64,000 nucleotides of DNA from NCBI GenBank assembly GCA_023313575.1, contig JAJTTP010000001.1, positions 992,001 through 1,056,000 on the forward strand, read 5' to 3'. The position numbers were made by a program, and so were the translations under genes. A model generated the notes under the pieces. That model was not told the DNA's origin. It worked only from the letters and a program-made list of their open reading frames with translations, and did no database searches. This document shows, piece by piece, positions 20,501-34,184 of the stretch. How positions within the stretch are numbered: position 1 is the stretch's first letter; each line of letters starts with the position of its first letter. Origin of the DNA: Eutypella sp. D-1 (Eukaryota; Ascomycota; Sordariomycetes; Xylariales; Diatrypaceae).

Positions 20501-23500
20501 GCGAATTTCTTCATAATGGGCACAAAATCTGGCTGTTTGTAAGAATGTTTGCATAGCTCGTGAAACGTTCTACTCTGGATATGTAATTTGTAAATGTTTC
20601 GTTGTGAACTATCATCAACCTAGATGGATGAGCTGATGCCGAAGTTCACGGCAGTCTATACACAATTACGTTAGGACAGAGTCATACATCTTGCCTCCAA
20701 AAAGGGATCACATCTAAGACATCTCTCCCTATCCATCAATGGGCTGATGGTGAGAAGACTTAATCTGGTAAATAGCTAATCTCGAACCAAGGCAGGCTCA
20801 TAAACTCGTTGAAAAGGCGCTTTCGAACCGTTCATTGTGTACCATTCTTGAAGAGTTAATCCGTAGACGCCAATAGCCAGAAGATAGATTACTTGCTTCT
20901 GATACCGATGCTTGGGAGGCAGGATTCTCTAAAGATGCCGTCGCTAGATATTACCTAGCTAGGGATATCAGATGATCAACGAGTGCAACTTCGGTAATTC
21001 TAGACCTAGCTACTCGCCTAAAGCCCCAGGCTGGCCTCGAGAGTCTGTTTGCCCTGCTCACTTCTGTTCCGGGACGAGTTCGAATTCCCATGTCCCGTAG
21101 CCACATCCGACGTAGTCTTGCCGGCTGATGCGCCGCAATCCTCTATCAGTGTGGGTATGTAAAGCCACTAAGAGCTTTTTTCTCCTTTCTGTCCGCACCT
21201 ACGTATCTTGATCTGTACCTCTTAACCTAGCTATACTTTATGAATAGAAAACGAAGTCAAGCCTTCTTGGCTATACATATGCAGTGGCTGCAAGAATAGA
21301 CCCATGGGATGGCGTTTGCGGCACTTGCCGAGCCTTTCTGATAGAGCTGTCAATCTTCGGAGCATTTATCCTCGATATGGCATAGCACTGGTCTTCTTGG
21401 ACGGCCCGAAAAGATCTCGTAGGTCTAGATGCGAAACACGTATTTTGCGGTGTTTCTTTTCCTTTTTCTTTTTCCTGTGTGCAAAATTTTCACCTTTTCT
21501 TTTGGAAAATGGCCAGGGGAGGTGGGGCGGAGGAGGCTTGCTTCATGCATCAATAGAACAGTGGCTCAACGGAGTTAGAAAAAGAAAGAACCGCCAACCC
21601 CCTCTGATGATCTACGATCGCTTCCCAAGATCTATCATCCATATCCCTGCAATTCTTACCCAATGGCATCCTCTGCAGAGCGAGATGGTCTAAAGTCCTG
21701 CTGCTGTGCTTGTGGACAGCCAAACAGTCCTAAAGAGGCAAGGCAAAAATAAGATAGGGCAGCAAGGCCTGTCAGCACACCCTCCCACCGATTTGTATTT
21801 TTCTTCGGAGCTTAACTGTCCCTTACGGCCTCCTCAACTCGTCATCATCATACCATACCGTGGTACCTCAAGATGAAAATCTCGCCAAATGGTTCGAATG
21901 AAGGGTGAGACGGGAACGTGCAGCACGCACTATAACGATAAACGGACTACCGGTGGATGGGTGTGAGCCAAGAGCCAAAAGACGGCCCCCCTAGATCCGG
22001 TGCCGTCGTCTGACGACCCCGCTGATTGAAATCAAGATCAAGCAGTGCTTGAACCAGATCCAGCGAACCCTTGCGGGAAGAAATCCAGGACACGGGTAAG
22101 TGCATGATTTGGAACGACACGTTGGGGGTTAAAGCCCTCGGAGGTCGAGATATGCTTCCCCGCAAAGCCTTTTGTTTCCCAGAACTTGGAATTGAAGAAC
22201 CCGACTTCGTAGCCTTTTCCTATCAAAAGTCTGAGGCTGTCATGCATCATATGAACTGCAGCACGCATCCATAGCACCTTTATGATGTGATAAAGAAGAT
22301 ATCCGTTTTCTGGAACGAGATTTCGGGAACGACAATATCTATAGAGAGCCAGTCCAAGCCTCAGGTGTAAAAAGCAAAGAAAATAAGAGGATCTCAACGG
22401 CTTGCTTCATGATTGACGACTACAAGCCAACCAAGTAGATGTGAGCACAACTACCACGTGCGGTTTGCTCACGGAAACTTGAGACAATGGACCTTATTCC
22501 ATCCACAACATACGTATTAATTAACCGATACGCTATGATATTGCCAATAGTATCAATACTTTTGACCTGTCAAGGACTATAATGACTCCAGTTTGTCCGT
22601 GTTTCTTCATTATACATATTCCATACCTCCCCAGTCCACTATAATCCCTTACGATTACACCTATGCAACAAGATATAATTGCTGCAGGCTCGCGTCTGTG
22701 TTTGCACTTAGCGGATATATACACACCGGGCGCAAGTTGGCGGGTTTCTCGCATTATTGTCACCGCCTAGAAGAACGGGAAGCGACATTTCCCATCGCTA
22801 TCGTGAGCGAATCGTCTTCAGCGCTCAGACGGTCCCAAAGCTCTGGTAACGGCCCCCTCCCTCCTGACCCCCATGGTAGATCTGGGTAACGCCCGTTCCC
22901 GACTCCCGAACCCCTGTTATAGCCGGCCTACAGGAAGGAAGTCTCGTTTACCAACCGGCTCAGATAACCTGATGGGGTTGGCCTGGGAGATTCTATGTAG
23001 CTTGATCCCACCAAGTGACGCTGTATCCTCGTTGAAAACACACGCGCGACTCGGAACTGAGCGTTAACGATATCTTCCGGCTAGGTGCATTATCTCATGG
23101 CCACTTGCTTATTGTGGAGTAAGGTTCACTGGACAGGACATGGTATTAGCATAGCCAACATTCTTACGGGATTAATAGTAGATCACCATTCAAGTTGAAT
23201 CCATGAATTATATACAGACTATCTTCAGTTTTAATAACGTGACTCTCATCGACATGCAAAAGACATTTTTATTCTACATTCTAGCCTATCGCTGAAACAA
23301 AGCCTTGCGGCTGTCAAGCAAAATTGAGGCTCGACGTTGACGACAAGACCCATTGTTTCCACTTCTAACGGCGTAATTATCTATGTCACGTCTCACAATC
23401 GCCATCCAGTAATTAATTCTCAGTGAGATCTTACCCCAAGGCTACGCAACCCCCCCATCACAAACAAGCCTAAACTTGTCTATTGGGTGACACGACAGGG

Positions 23501-26500
23501 AGTGCACTATTTTACGGACGTAAATTTGGTCCAGGTCGGAGTACTACACGCCTTGCTGCAGGATCGAAGGACATGCCGAGATGAGGTACCCACGGCGGGT
23601 GGCTGCGTGGAAGCCCTTGTCAAGGGTATCCAATTACCTCGTTACTCGAAAGACGTAACCGAGCTGTAGCTGCGTAATCTGTCGCTGCGGCCAGAATTAC
23701 GGCCCTTGGTGGGGACTGCCTGTACTAGAATTACAAGAGAGTATCGAAATGTTGACCCGCGAGAATGGCTCTTCCGGGAAGCGGACCTTAGGATCGTGGT
23801 CCCGAAGGGTTTTAATCGATACGCTGTCGGTACTGGTATCACTGCTCCATTACTGGGTCCGAATTCCGACTCACTAAGACCTCGCAAATACAGACCATGA
23901 GCTGTATCGAAGTGGACCGCTACTTGCGCAGATAGTCCAATGGTTTCTTGAGCCCATTACGGATATGAGGGTGACAATAATGACCATATTTCAAGAAGAC
24001 AGAGAGAGGTCCACACCTTGCGTGATATCCCCAAGCTTTCTGGCCACAAGTCGCCAAGTCCCAATTTTCATTTGGCCTTTTATCGTCATGTCAAGGACTT
24101 CAAATTGGAGTTTGATATTGCTCACCCTATTTTTGGCCAAGTAGTCGTAGCTCCAGCGAGCACATATACCTACATATTTTCGAGGACATGGATTCCATCC
24201 GATAAAACACGTTTTCTCGGTTAACTTTGGGCCAAAAACGTGTTGTTCGAAGTCACAGCATATGATCAAAGCGTACCTTATATTTGTGTCTGATAAGAAT
24301 ATTAAGATGTATCATCTGTAAGTGTACGGGTATAAGCCGATGTCCACTGGAGAATGTCTCGGATACAGCGATCTGCACAATGTTGATTTCCACGCGACGA
24401 CGGAGCTTGATGTAAAGGAAACCAACCCTCTTCCCCCCCAAACCAAGAGCTATGACCGCATTGTGGATGACCTATGAAGGCCTTAAAGTATTCGAGTATA
24501 TTTTTGGTCGGACTTTCCGGCTCCGGGATAGAATAATCTCTGGGACAGTAACGTGACACGTATAATCAATCCCAACTAGATGGCTGGGTTTGGTAAATGT
24601 AACGTAAATGCGAAGATCCAGGACGCAATTGTAGAGACTCGAGGGTCGAGCAGCGGCCGTATACTCGGTCTAGTGAAGCCTTTGACCCTTGACAATGCTG
24701 CAACAGCGAAGAAACGGTAGCTAGAAGCACCGGGGCGCCTCGAGGAACGCTTACAAGGAATTCTACTTCCCTTTTCGTCACACTTTTCCAAGGGTGTCTA
24801 TACCGTATACCTATACATGGCGCCTGTCGTGCTGTCATTGCACCGCATACGCGTGATGGGTACAGCATATTACCAAGCGCCAGGGTCCTAACGCTGGACT
24901 ATCCCACTGGGAAGGATGGGCGCCAGATCTGGTGAACAGACATATAATGCCGGTGCATAGTCTCTGAGCATCCAAAAGCTGTTTCTCGTCTTCTGTTACT
25001 GCTTCTGGCCAGGTAATGCCATGAAGTAAATGAAGACGTTATCTACAATGTCGCTTGCCTTGGTGACTAAGCGATGCGTGAAACATGCGCCAAGTATTTG
25101 AGGGAGGACGGCATAAGTTGTGTCCGAGTGTTCAGGATGCTCCAGCAGGTAGGCACCCTTTGGTAGTCCCGTCAGGATGGTTAGGATTGCGGTTTTATGC
25201 CACTCCCCGCATATAGGGTCACGCTGGTCTTTCCATAAGTTGTCGGCCGGTCGGGAGCTGAGAAAGAAGCCATTATTCAGTGTAATTAGTGAAGGATGTA
25301 GTTACAAGGTAAGTTGCGCGCCCAGGAATGATCTCCATGGGCTTTGCCCAATAGAGCGAGATGCCGTCAAATAACCTTCGAGCCCCTGTACTTTCGCCTA
25401 GCTAATGCGGAGTCCGGACTGATCCGAATCGCAATGGCATAGGATCCCAGATCCCCGCTACCCTGGCTGCATATGGCGGGATGTCCCTGGAAGTAATAAG
25501 AATGCTTGAATGGCGGTTGATACACCGCTCTGCAGATGCTTGACTGAAACTCCGAAGCTAATTCGGTGTTATGATCTATGAAGTGCCTTGAATATTTAAT
25601 TATCTCGGTACCTTCGCAGAGTCTTGACTATTTATTTTTAACATGACCATCATCCGGTCGCGGCCGCAGGGTTGGTAGGGTGATATTTCACCAATACCAA
25701 TCCCCAAGGACATTCGCAGCATCACTCTATTTCAACTAGACAAGAAGAGTGACGTTGAATAGTATCGAGTAGTAAATGTTATATTGTTATTGTGGTATGC
25801 CTGTTGAGGCCAGGAGGCCAGGCCTAGAGGTCTATTCACTTCTTAGGGCGTAGACTGATGGATGCCCCCTCGCGATAGTCAAAAGGGTTGATGGGATTGA
25901 GCTGGAAAAATACGACAACTCCATGTTGAAAGCGAATTGAAATATCAACTGGTCTCTAGTATCTGGGAGATCTTGGATGTGCCACAGGGATGTTCATCGC
26001 ATAATCTGCGACAAACCTTATGGGGCGACCAGGGCTATCCAGTACCCAGGCGCTCGGAAGCAGATCTTGTGGCTACTGAATTACGACGAGGCCAGGGGTT
26101 TGCCCCAGCCAGTAAGATGAGGCCTCTCGACGGTTTCCTACAGCTTTGGCTTGCATAGACGGCACGCCCGCGGCCTTTACTATGTAGGCGACACTAAGCC
26201 AAAGCGCGTCGCTGTGGTAGGAGTAATTCGGAATGAGCATTGTAAAATTGGAGACCTGCGGCTACCGCGGGTTTTGATGGAAAGATGATGTCCCGCCTCA
26301 AATAATCCCTTGCTAGACAATCCGCACACCTATCATAAGCCACAAAGTGAGGCACGCGGGCTGAGGTGCCGACCGTGATGAAATCGATAGTTTTCTTTTG
26401 CCCTTTGCTAAAGGAGGTGACAACGGTTACGTTACCGTCTTTTCCGTACCAGTTTCCTGAGCAGCCTCGCTGTTGCGCGATCACGATTTAATCAACCTAG

Positions 26501-28340
26501 CACAAGGATCAGATCATCCTTTATGCCTGTACGACACGTAAACTTACGTTTCATCATTCAGCCTACTCGCTTGATAGCCGATAGTCCACCCGATAGTGAT
26601 GACGATGGTGATGGCATCGGCGACCCCTGTTGGGGGTACTGTAAGTACGGCCGCAGGCGATGTGCACAACATTTTTTTTCGAAGGGGCGTACGACGAAGG
26701 GAACACCGAGAATGGTACGAAGATACAGCAATGCACTTGAGGCATAGTTGTGCAAGGGTGGATGGTCCCTGCGTATGAGAGTACTTATGCAGTTTACAGC
26801 GATATTTATGAAGCCTGACCAGGCATACTGCAATGCTTCGCCAGCGCACAAGCCTGTGTAGCAGCTATGACTTGGGCACCCTTCATCGGATATATAGAGA
26901 ACAATACTTCTCTAGCAAGTAATCCTATCGCTGTCGTTTATCTCATAGACTGACTGACCATTCCGGAAGGGGGGAGGCTACATAGTACTTGTCTACAACA
27001 GTTAACGTTGGGCCGATGTCACCTTAAGATCCTTCCAAAGATCTACCTCGGAGCGCCGGCTAAGCGGTTACCAGCGCGTATTCCGATAGAATAGACAATG
27101 TTGCTCTGGTATCATGTACAAACTCTGGATTAAACCTGCCTGCGCCAGAGACGATGGTAAGTAGTATGTAGGAGCGGCCATAATATACATACATACATAG
27201 GGAAAAAGATATGTACGTATCCTGATGTTGCAATGAATTGATTTTAAATACTGTGCCAAGCCACATCGAATCCCCACCGCCAAGGGAGATCTTTACACAA
27301 ATCACTAGCTGGCCCTTTTTCTCGGCTCGGCTCCTTCTTCTGCCATTACAGATCCTTGTAACGCGATGATTGAACTAATGCTCGAATCACCAACGTCTGC
27401 TATCAGTCAAAGTGAGTAAGAAGTGACATAACGTCTACTTGATACACTGTAAGATTTTTAAATATCTACGATTTGTATCCCTTGTAGCCGAGGGACTCGT
27501 TGGCAACAGAGCGAGTACTGGCACTAATAAGGAGGGAATTGCGCGAACAACAAAGTTCCTCGATCCCGAATCATAGAGCATATGCTTTTAGACGAATGCA
27601 ATATTCGAGAAGGTCAAGGGTGCACTGCTAATATACACTTTTCTATGTCGTGACACCTACGCTGACCTAATCAGAAACGGGAAAAGTAGGAGACGCTTCG
27701 TATTGAGTTTGCCGGTATATCATTTCGGTGTGATGCTGGCCATGGCAAGGGGAGCTTGGCGTCTTCGAGAATAATGATTATCTACAGCCGCGGGCACGCT
27801 CGGTCCTCTGGACAAACCTGCTATGTAAATTGACTTCTTATATGGGTGTTTGAGGACTGGGAAAGAGGCGCTGCTCATCAAGCTCACCAATACTGTCGCC
27901 ATTATTTGATCCCTTTGACGCCAAGCGTTTATTCAGTCGCTAGTTAATCAACCAAGTCTATTTTCGTTGTTCTGCGATATTATGTCAACGACTACATATT
28001 GCACTTGTTCTAATTATCGAGAATTCGTTGTATCAAGCGGTAATAGAGTTTATAATATGCCGTGATCATAGGCGCGGGTCAATCATCATCACATATTTCC
28101 ATGTCCCGCCTATCTTCCCCTCACGCATCAAAAGGACCCTCTCATGTTCGCAAGAGGCCATGACATACGATGAATTGATCAGTCGTGACGACGAAGGTCT
28201 TTCGTGGTCGCATGATTCCACACATCGCTTCTTGCCGGGATACGCTATCTACAAAATGGTGATTCCAGATTGCTTTTGCAAGAGTCCCCGCATCGGAAAT
28301 GGGTGGGCCAAGGACTGTAAGTCATGAATTGCTACCCTAG
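17581..28340. other. Gene desert without recognisable coding or mobile sequence
   Basis: Over about 10.8 kb no frame longer than about 150 codons exists and none of the short frames (for example 17492-17944, 21304-21693, 22038-22397 minus) shows a family motif. Base composition is moderate, with none of the heavy A+T bias expected of repeat-induced point mutation. Homopolymers, microsatellites and the ACCTAGGT word common elsewhere in the window are rare here. No terminal repeats or transposase or reverse-transcriptase motifs were noticed. It may be very old decayed sequence, a long regulatory stretch or non-coding RNA; the sequence does not decide. Confidence 0.5.
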
Positions 28341-31300
28341 CAGCCTAGGTACCTATGTAATGCGAAAGCCATCAGCGCCTACCCTGGCTCTACATACATA
28401 GGCCGCTATGTAGCCTATCCCTCTTGTCTTTATGTTGTTGATCGGCATCTATGCTTGACGCGGAAAGACCCTGCCTCGAATCGCGCGCATTCCAGGAAGC
28501 GCGGAAGATTCCAGGGTAGCATGGAGGCTTGCTTTCAGAATCTTCCAGCTGACCGAGTGTTGCGGCGGACGTGTGCATCGCACAGCCATTGTGGCGATTG
28601 GTAGTCATGGATACTACGTGCGCAACAAACGTTAATAGCACTGTCATCAACATGTACATAATAGTAACAGCATCGGTGACTCCAAGTCTCTAAGTTCCAG
28701 TACATCGTTCCTAGGCCTAGGAAAAGGTTCCCTCCCAAGCCTCCATCCATGTACTGTTAAGCTAGTTACTCGGTTCGTGACGTCTTCATTTGTGTACGCT
28801 ATTCTAAACTGTAAAATGTGGAAGTCATGTTGCTCTGGCCCCGGCCCGGAACCAAACCCCTGGCTACCGCGGTTGATGCCGTCGCCTGTCCTTTTCCTCT
28901 TGGGAACCCGCTATGCCGAAATGAGCCAATCTTGCCTAGTGGCACATACTTCCTCTTTATTTCACGGTGTCAGCTAAAAGTTGAATAGATGTATATCCAT
29001 GTATTTGGGAGAGAACCTGAAGTACGTCAGAATACATGCTTAAATAAATACTGCCTCCTGTGAGAACCCTGGGAGTCCCACTCACACCAGAAGTTGCGCC
29101 CATCAGAAAACCTTACACTCATTGACCAGGGACGCCCCTGTTTCTTGGCGCCCCTCTCAAGATGGGCAGCCATCATTTGTAGATCGTCCAATAGATTATC
29201 AGATTGTTGACCTAGCATTTAAGCCATCTGACCACTCAGATCTTCTATTTTCCCTCACTGCTATTACTGGTGTTACCATCCAAGCTGGACAGACACTCTC
29301 TTACTCTCAGACCGAAAAGCCACAGGTAGAGCACACCATGATCACTAATTCGCGTGGGAGTCGCTACTTGGCTGCTTTCTATATCCAGCTCGAGATGTCG
29401 GCTCATCTCTGACGTCTATAGCCATGCTGATTTACGAGGGAAACTATTTTCGGATGCTGGCAGTCGTCTCTTCCTTGCTAGTGAGTCGACTATTCGGTTC
29501 ATGCACGGTGTCGGCTCTTAGACCACCACGGAGTTCTTGTATCTTCTACCTGTACCTTGCTTCTCGCCTTCCGCCTCTTTGAGCGGGTATCAACCTAGCT
29601 TGCTCTTGCCGTAACTGTCGAATGCCTACCTCGATCTACACTACTGCTGTCGTACATGTACCCTCGCTTAACTAAGTTAATCCTTCTTTCACTTGCACAC
29701 CCTATGAAGTCGTGTAAGTCAGAACATCCTTGCCTTGTCGTTCTCGACGTGCGCTCTCCTGTCCGCTTTACCCCGTTCCTCTGTATTCACACCCCTTTTG
29801 AGAAGCTCCTAGTAGACATTCGTCCTACGCAAAATCGACGTGAGGGTCTTGACCATGATAGGTGTTGCCTCCCTTCTCCCCCCTTTAGAATCTATACTTT
29901 GTTTTTGTAGATGTGGGGACCACCTATTGAGCATTTGTCCCCTCAGTCCCTTGCTCTGTAGGTACAGACTTCTGAACCACCCTCCCGTAAGTACTTTCCG
30001 CCAATCGTGGAGGAACCTGGGCAATGATTTGCAGCCCTTAAGACACTCCTAGTATCTGGCATTTTCAACGGCCTTCATCCCTGTCAGTCGTTGACCTTCT
30101 CCACTTCTATACACGGCTCAAGGGCCCCAGCTGGTATCATCTATCTTTGCATATACACACTCACGCGGGTGCGGGCACGCAACCTGCCGAACCCAACGTG
30201 ACGACCTGCACATAGATTCCAAAAAAGGAACCTGGCCAAATTTAAGAATCTAATAGTATTAAGGAAAGAGTCTGCTAGTGGCTATAATATCAGGCCCCTT
30301 CTGAGGGCGATTTAATCCTAAATTAGACAAAAAGCAATGGGAGGAGGGGAGGCTTAGTACGAAAGCCCGAGAAGGAAAGGTACATGCAAAGTAGACATCC
30401 TGTGCAATGTAAAAGTCTCGACCGGCCATCACAGGAATCTTGACCCCCATATACTTCCTGGACGGTACGAGCACCATCATACACGTCTTGCGTCCTATCC
30501 CATCCGAAAAATGTGTTTAGATCCTGTTCCATTGCCTCTTTATTATCTTGATGCCCCTTCAAAGAGTTTCTTCTCATCATCATCTTGTCCCAGTTTTAGG
30601 AACAGCGTCTCACACATTATCTAAGAGTCGCGTTTGCTGATGACACCACCCCAACGAATCCAGTCCGTTTACACGTTGTTAGTAACTTACTTCGTTTCCC
30701 CTCCCGAACCCCCCCTTATTTCAACATCTCTGGTTGAGATATGACACGAACCAGACGGGACACGCGCGAACCATCGCGGAAGCCTGCACTCCTCTGATTG
30801 CAGCGATCTCAACTAACACTCATGCGAACAGGTTCGGGCTGCCTGCATAGAACGGGCTCCACCGTGTCCAGCAGATTGCATAGTCGGATCTGACCCAATC
30901 TGATTTATCACATATTTCTCTAGAAAGCTTCACTAAGGTTAGAGAATAACCCTTCTACTTAACTTCAAGCGGCCAACGCCAAAGTTTTGGGATTCCTTCT
31001 ACTTGGTCTCCTACCTTGACGAGGCTTTCTGTGCTTAGCATCTTGTGGAGGAATTATGGGATAGGGGAGACCAGAGGGCTTTCTCAGAAGCTAACTGGGA
31101 GTGAGGAGTCAGGCTGACGGTGGTTGGCAGTGCAGGCCCATTCTTCTCTAGGCGGGGAAAGGTTGTGAAGGGGTTCACTTTCCCGAAACTCGACTCACAT
31201 TTCAGTTTGCCAACAGCAGCCCTCAACCAATGAGCGACATTTGGGTATAAGCTGCCCCTGCGAACCGCGCTGTCAAAGACTTCAGAGCTTGAGGAAGAAA

Positions 31301-31723
31301 GAAGCTTATTCCTATTAATCTCGTCGAAGCGGCTCCAGGCAACAACTGGCCTCTACCAAGAATCAATTACGATCAGCAAACCCCCTTCAAACTTTCAGAT
31401 CTTTCCCTTATTACTAGTCTACCTGCTAGCTTAGCCTTGGGAGAACGCCATCAGACCGAATGCTTGTTTCAGGCGTTGCTTGACAGCCCGGGAAAAGAAA
31501 AGAAAAGCAATTTGGATCGTCCGATAGACTGGCCCTGGCTTGAGACACCTAGATCACGCCTCTCCCTTCGTAAATCTGACGCTCATCTGTCAACAACGCT
31601 TGAACGCACAGGGTTCTTACATTTCTGCAACACTGCTCCCGAAACAGGTGTTTGCTCGCCCCCCTCTGGAACAGACCCCTTCACCTATTTTTCTCCTCAG
31701 GTTTTATCAGAATAGACAGCTTA
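28341..31723 (+). promoter_or_regulatory. Probable long control region and leader of the Medusa gene
   Basis: From about 28340 the texture changes: TAGGTACC words return, and the plus strand from roughly 29480 is pyrimidine-rich like a fungal leader. Several short plus-strand frames (29122-29412, 29656-29910, 31437-31715) could act as upstream ORFs. A plausible leader acceptor TTTTCTCCTCAG ends at 31700, 23 nt before the start codon. Long leaders with upstream ORFs are known for Medusa (medA) of Aspergillus. The 5' end cannot be located from sequence. Confidence 0.35.
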
Positions 31724-34184
31724 ATGTCTGCTATCAAGTTCGACTACCCAACTTACAAGCTATTCGAGGTGAGTCAGATCCGATCCCGTTGGTTGATATG
31801 TGACGAATATCTTTTCCATGGGCGCAGGAAAATTGTTTTCCGTCCATGCGACCTAGGTGGCGACGATGACACAGAGTAGGTCTTCGAGGCTAACAATCGC
31901 GACAGCCTCAATACCACCCTCAGAGGCCGATTATCGTTGACGCTGACGCGATCGAGTCGCCCGATACGGTGACCCTCAGGTACGAGGAGGAGGCAGCAGC
32001 AAGAGCGAACGGTGGCGGAGACCTTCGTGGGGATTCCCCGCCTGGTCTCCTGTCTATGTCTGCGTATCCAAAACCTCAACCGGGACAAATGCACGGTACG
32101 TGTCTCTGCAAGTCACCGAGCAATATTGGCTCAAAGTTCCGACGTGGTTCAGAATGAGCCGAGCTAACATCGACACTTTGCTACTTGGTTGTCAGCGTTT
32201 GACTCGTCCAGATCATACCCGGACCCTCAGTATCAGTACTCTACACCACAGTTCAACGCTGCTCAGCCACCTGAAAATGAAGCCGCACAGCTAAACCAGA
32301 TGGCCTTCGCCGCCAATAATTCTGCGGCAAGTCAGTATTTAACACCGGTGTTACCAACTCTGATATCCTACCACCCGAGCGCCGGTGTATTTGGGACGAA
32401 GGTGATAGTCAAGATTTCGGCAGCGTATGATTTAATTGGGGTCACAAGTCATTTCTTCCTCGGTTTTGGCCCTCACAAATGTCCGGCGCATGCGACAAGG
32501 GACACGAGCGACGCGGGTGGATGCGGCTACATTGTGAGCGCAGATGCGCCCCAGCATGAAGACACGAGAAGCGGGAGCGCGAACGTGCCTTTATCACTTA
32601 TAATCGAGACTGCAGAAGGGCAGGCTCTGGCAAGCATCGAAGTTGGCACGTTCCAGTATCATGATGGCCAGGCTGGGGCTGGAGAGAGCCCGACTGACAC
32701 TGTCACGAGGAGGGACTCGAAGTCACCTGAGCAGAGGCAGAGCCCCCCCAGACAGGAGCCAATTCAACTCACCGATGCGACTACAAATAGTTTCGGCTAC
32801 CCTCAGACAACTAATCAACCTGTTGCCTCGGGTTACGACCCAAGTTTCGCAAACAACGGCACAATGATAGGGACCTATCGCTCATCGTACGCGACAAACT
32901 ATCACCCGCGGCCACCGCCGCTCAAGACCTCCTCTTGGAGTCCTTACGGTTCGTCTCTCTCTGCGCATCGAAGCTCGGGCTACCATGGCTCACTCGGCCG
33001 ACCCCACCTCACTACGTTGCCCCCACCAACGCCCAGCGCTCCCGCGTTGGTCCGAACAAGCACAATACCGCAAGCGGGGCCGTCTGCCTCTGGGCAATAC
33101 AATTCCTACCACATGTATACGCAAAAGGTAGACCTCAAGATCATGGGCGATTTACAGTCTATGGAGTTGGGCTGGACCTCGGAAGAGTGGGATAATCGCC
33201 GGCGCATCGTGATGTTCAGCAAGAAGCATGTGGGGACGGCTCTGACGACTAGCTTCCGACCGGTCAGCGTCAACGAACGGCCCCCGAACAGCATCTGTAT
33301 CAGTTGCATCTACTGGGCAGAGAAAGACGAGTGTTTTGTCACCAGCGTCGACACGATATCGTTGCTGGAGCAGCTTCTTACGGCGCCGACTAAATTCAGT
33401 GTCGAGGAGAAGAACCGCATTCGTCGCAATCTCGAGGGGTTCCGCCCCCTCACGGTTAGCAAGGCGAAACCAGAGAGTGAAGAGTTCTTCAAGATCATCA
33501 TGGCCTTCGGAAATCCTAAGCCGAGAAACATAGAGAAGGACGTCAAGGTTTACTCGTGGAAGATTCTGCCCCAGGCTCTCAGGAAGATCATCTCGAAATA
33601 CGTAAGTGCCCTTCTATAGGTAAATGCGAAAGGCCCACGGATGGAACACTGACAATCATGTACTACAGTCTGTGAACCCTACAACGACATTACCGCCAGG
33701 GCCCAATCCGGCCTTGCTGACTCCCGTTAGCAACGCAAGCCCTGGGCTGTACGCACCGCCGCCGCCGTACACGCCAAGTGTTCATGACAATACATACCCA
33801 CCGCATCATGACTCACAGCACCCCACAACTTCGCCGCGCTCAGTCACAGGCTCTGCACCCACTTGGACCGCATATCCAACGAGCCGGACTCTATCGCCTA
33901 GCCTCAAGTCACATTCTCCTCAGGCGACTAGTCTACGAATACCTAGCCTCAATTCATATGCAGCGATAGATTCCAGGCAACAGCAGAACCATCACGCCTA
34001 CAGCACGAATGGTCGATGGCAGGACGGCTTGCCATCCCAGACGCACAGCCGCTGGGATACGACCGGAGTGGCAGCTCCTAATGGGTATAGCGACGGTACA
34101 GGTACCTCACCGTACACAAGCCACCAACATCACAGTCAGGTGTATGGGAACGGCACGTATGGTGACAGTGGCCATCGCGAGTGA
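31724..34184 (+). CDS. medA: Medusa-type developmental transcriptional regulator (medA/acon-3 family)
   Basis: Fungal regulator needed for ordered conidiophore development, with roles in adhesion and virulence in some species; it acts in the nucleus. Four exons: 31724-31768, 31906-32095, 32196-33601 and 33669-34184, giving 718 residues. Intron 1 (137 nt) has donor GTGAGT, branch GCTAAC and acceptor GACAG; intron 2 is 100 nt (GTACGT), intron 3 is 67 nt (GTAAGT). Residues about 100-170 hold a conserved block (YLTPVLPTLISYHPSAGVFG...KVIVKISAAYDL). The hallmark Medusa domain runs from about 385 to 550: GDLQSMELGWTSEEWDNRRR, FRPVSVNERPPNSICISCIY, FSVEEKNRIRRNLEGFRPLT and PKPRNIEKDVKVYSWKILP. The C-terminal exon is Ser/Pro/His-rich and disordered. 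An earlier acceptor at 31827 gives stops (see rejected items), so the longer intron was chosen. Confidence 0.9.

Noticed and set aside
21075..21091. GAGTTCGAATTCCCATG resembling a tRNA B box
   Set aside because: The flanking bases do not form a T stem, and no acceptor stem or convincing A box is found at the right distance.
22038..22397. 119-codon minus-strand ORF in the desert
   Set aside because: No motif is recognisable, codon third positions are not G/C-biased as in the real genes, and an overlapping plus-strand ORF exists.
31828..31935. Apparent frameshifts and stops (TGA at 31867, TAG at 31877, TAA at 31891) in the N-terminal part of the Medusa gene
   Set aside because: They arise only if intron 1 ends at the acceptor at 31827. 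A longer intron ending at 31905, with branch site GCTAAC at 31889-31894 and acceptor GACAG, removes all stops and joins in frame.
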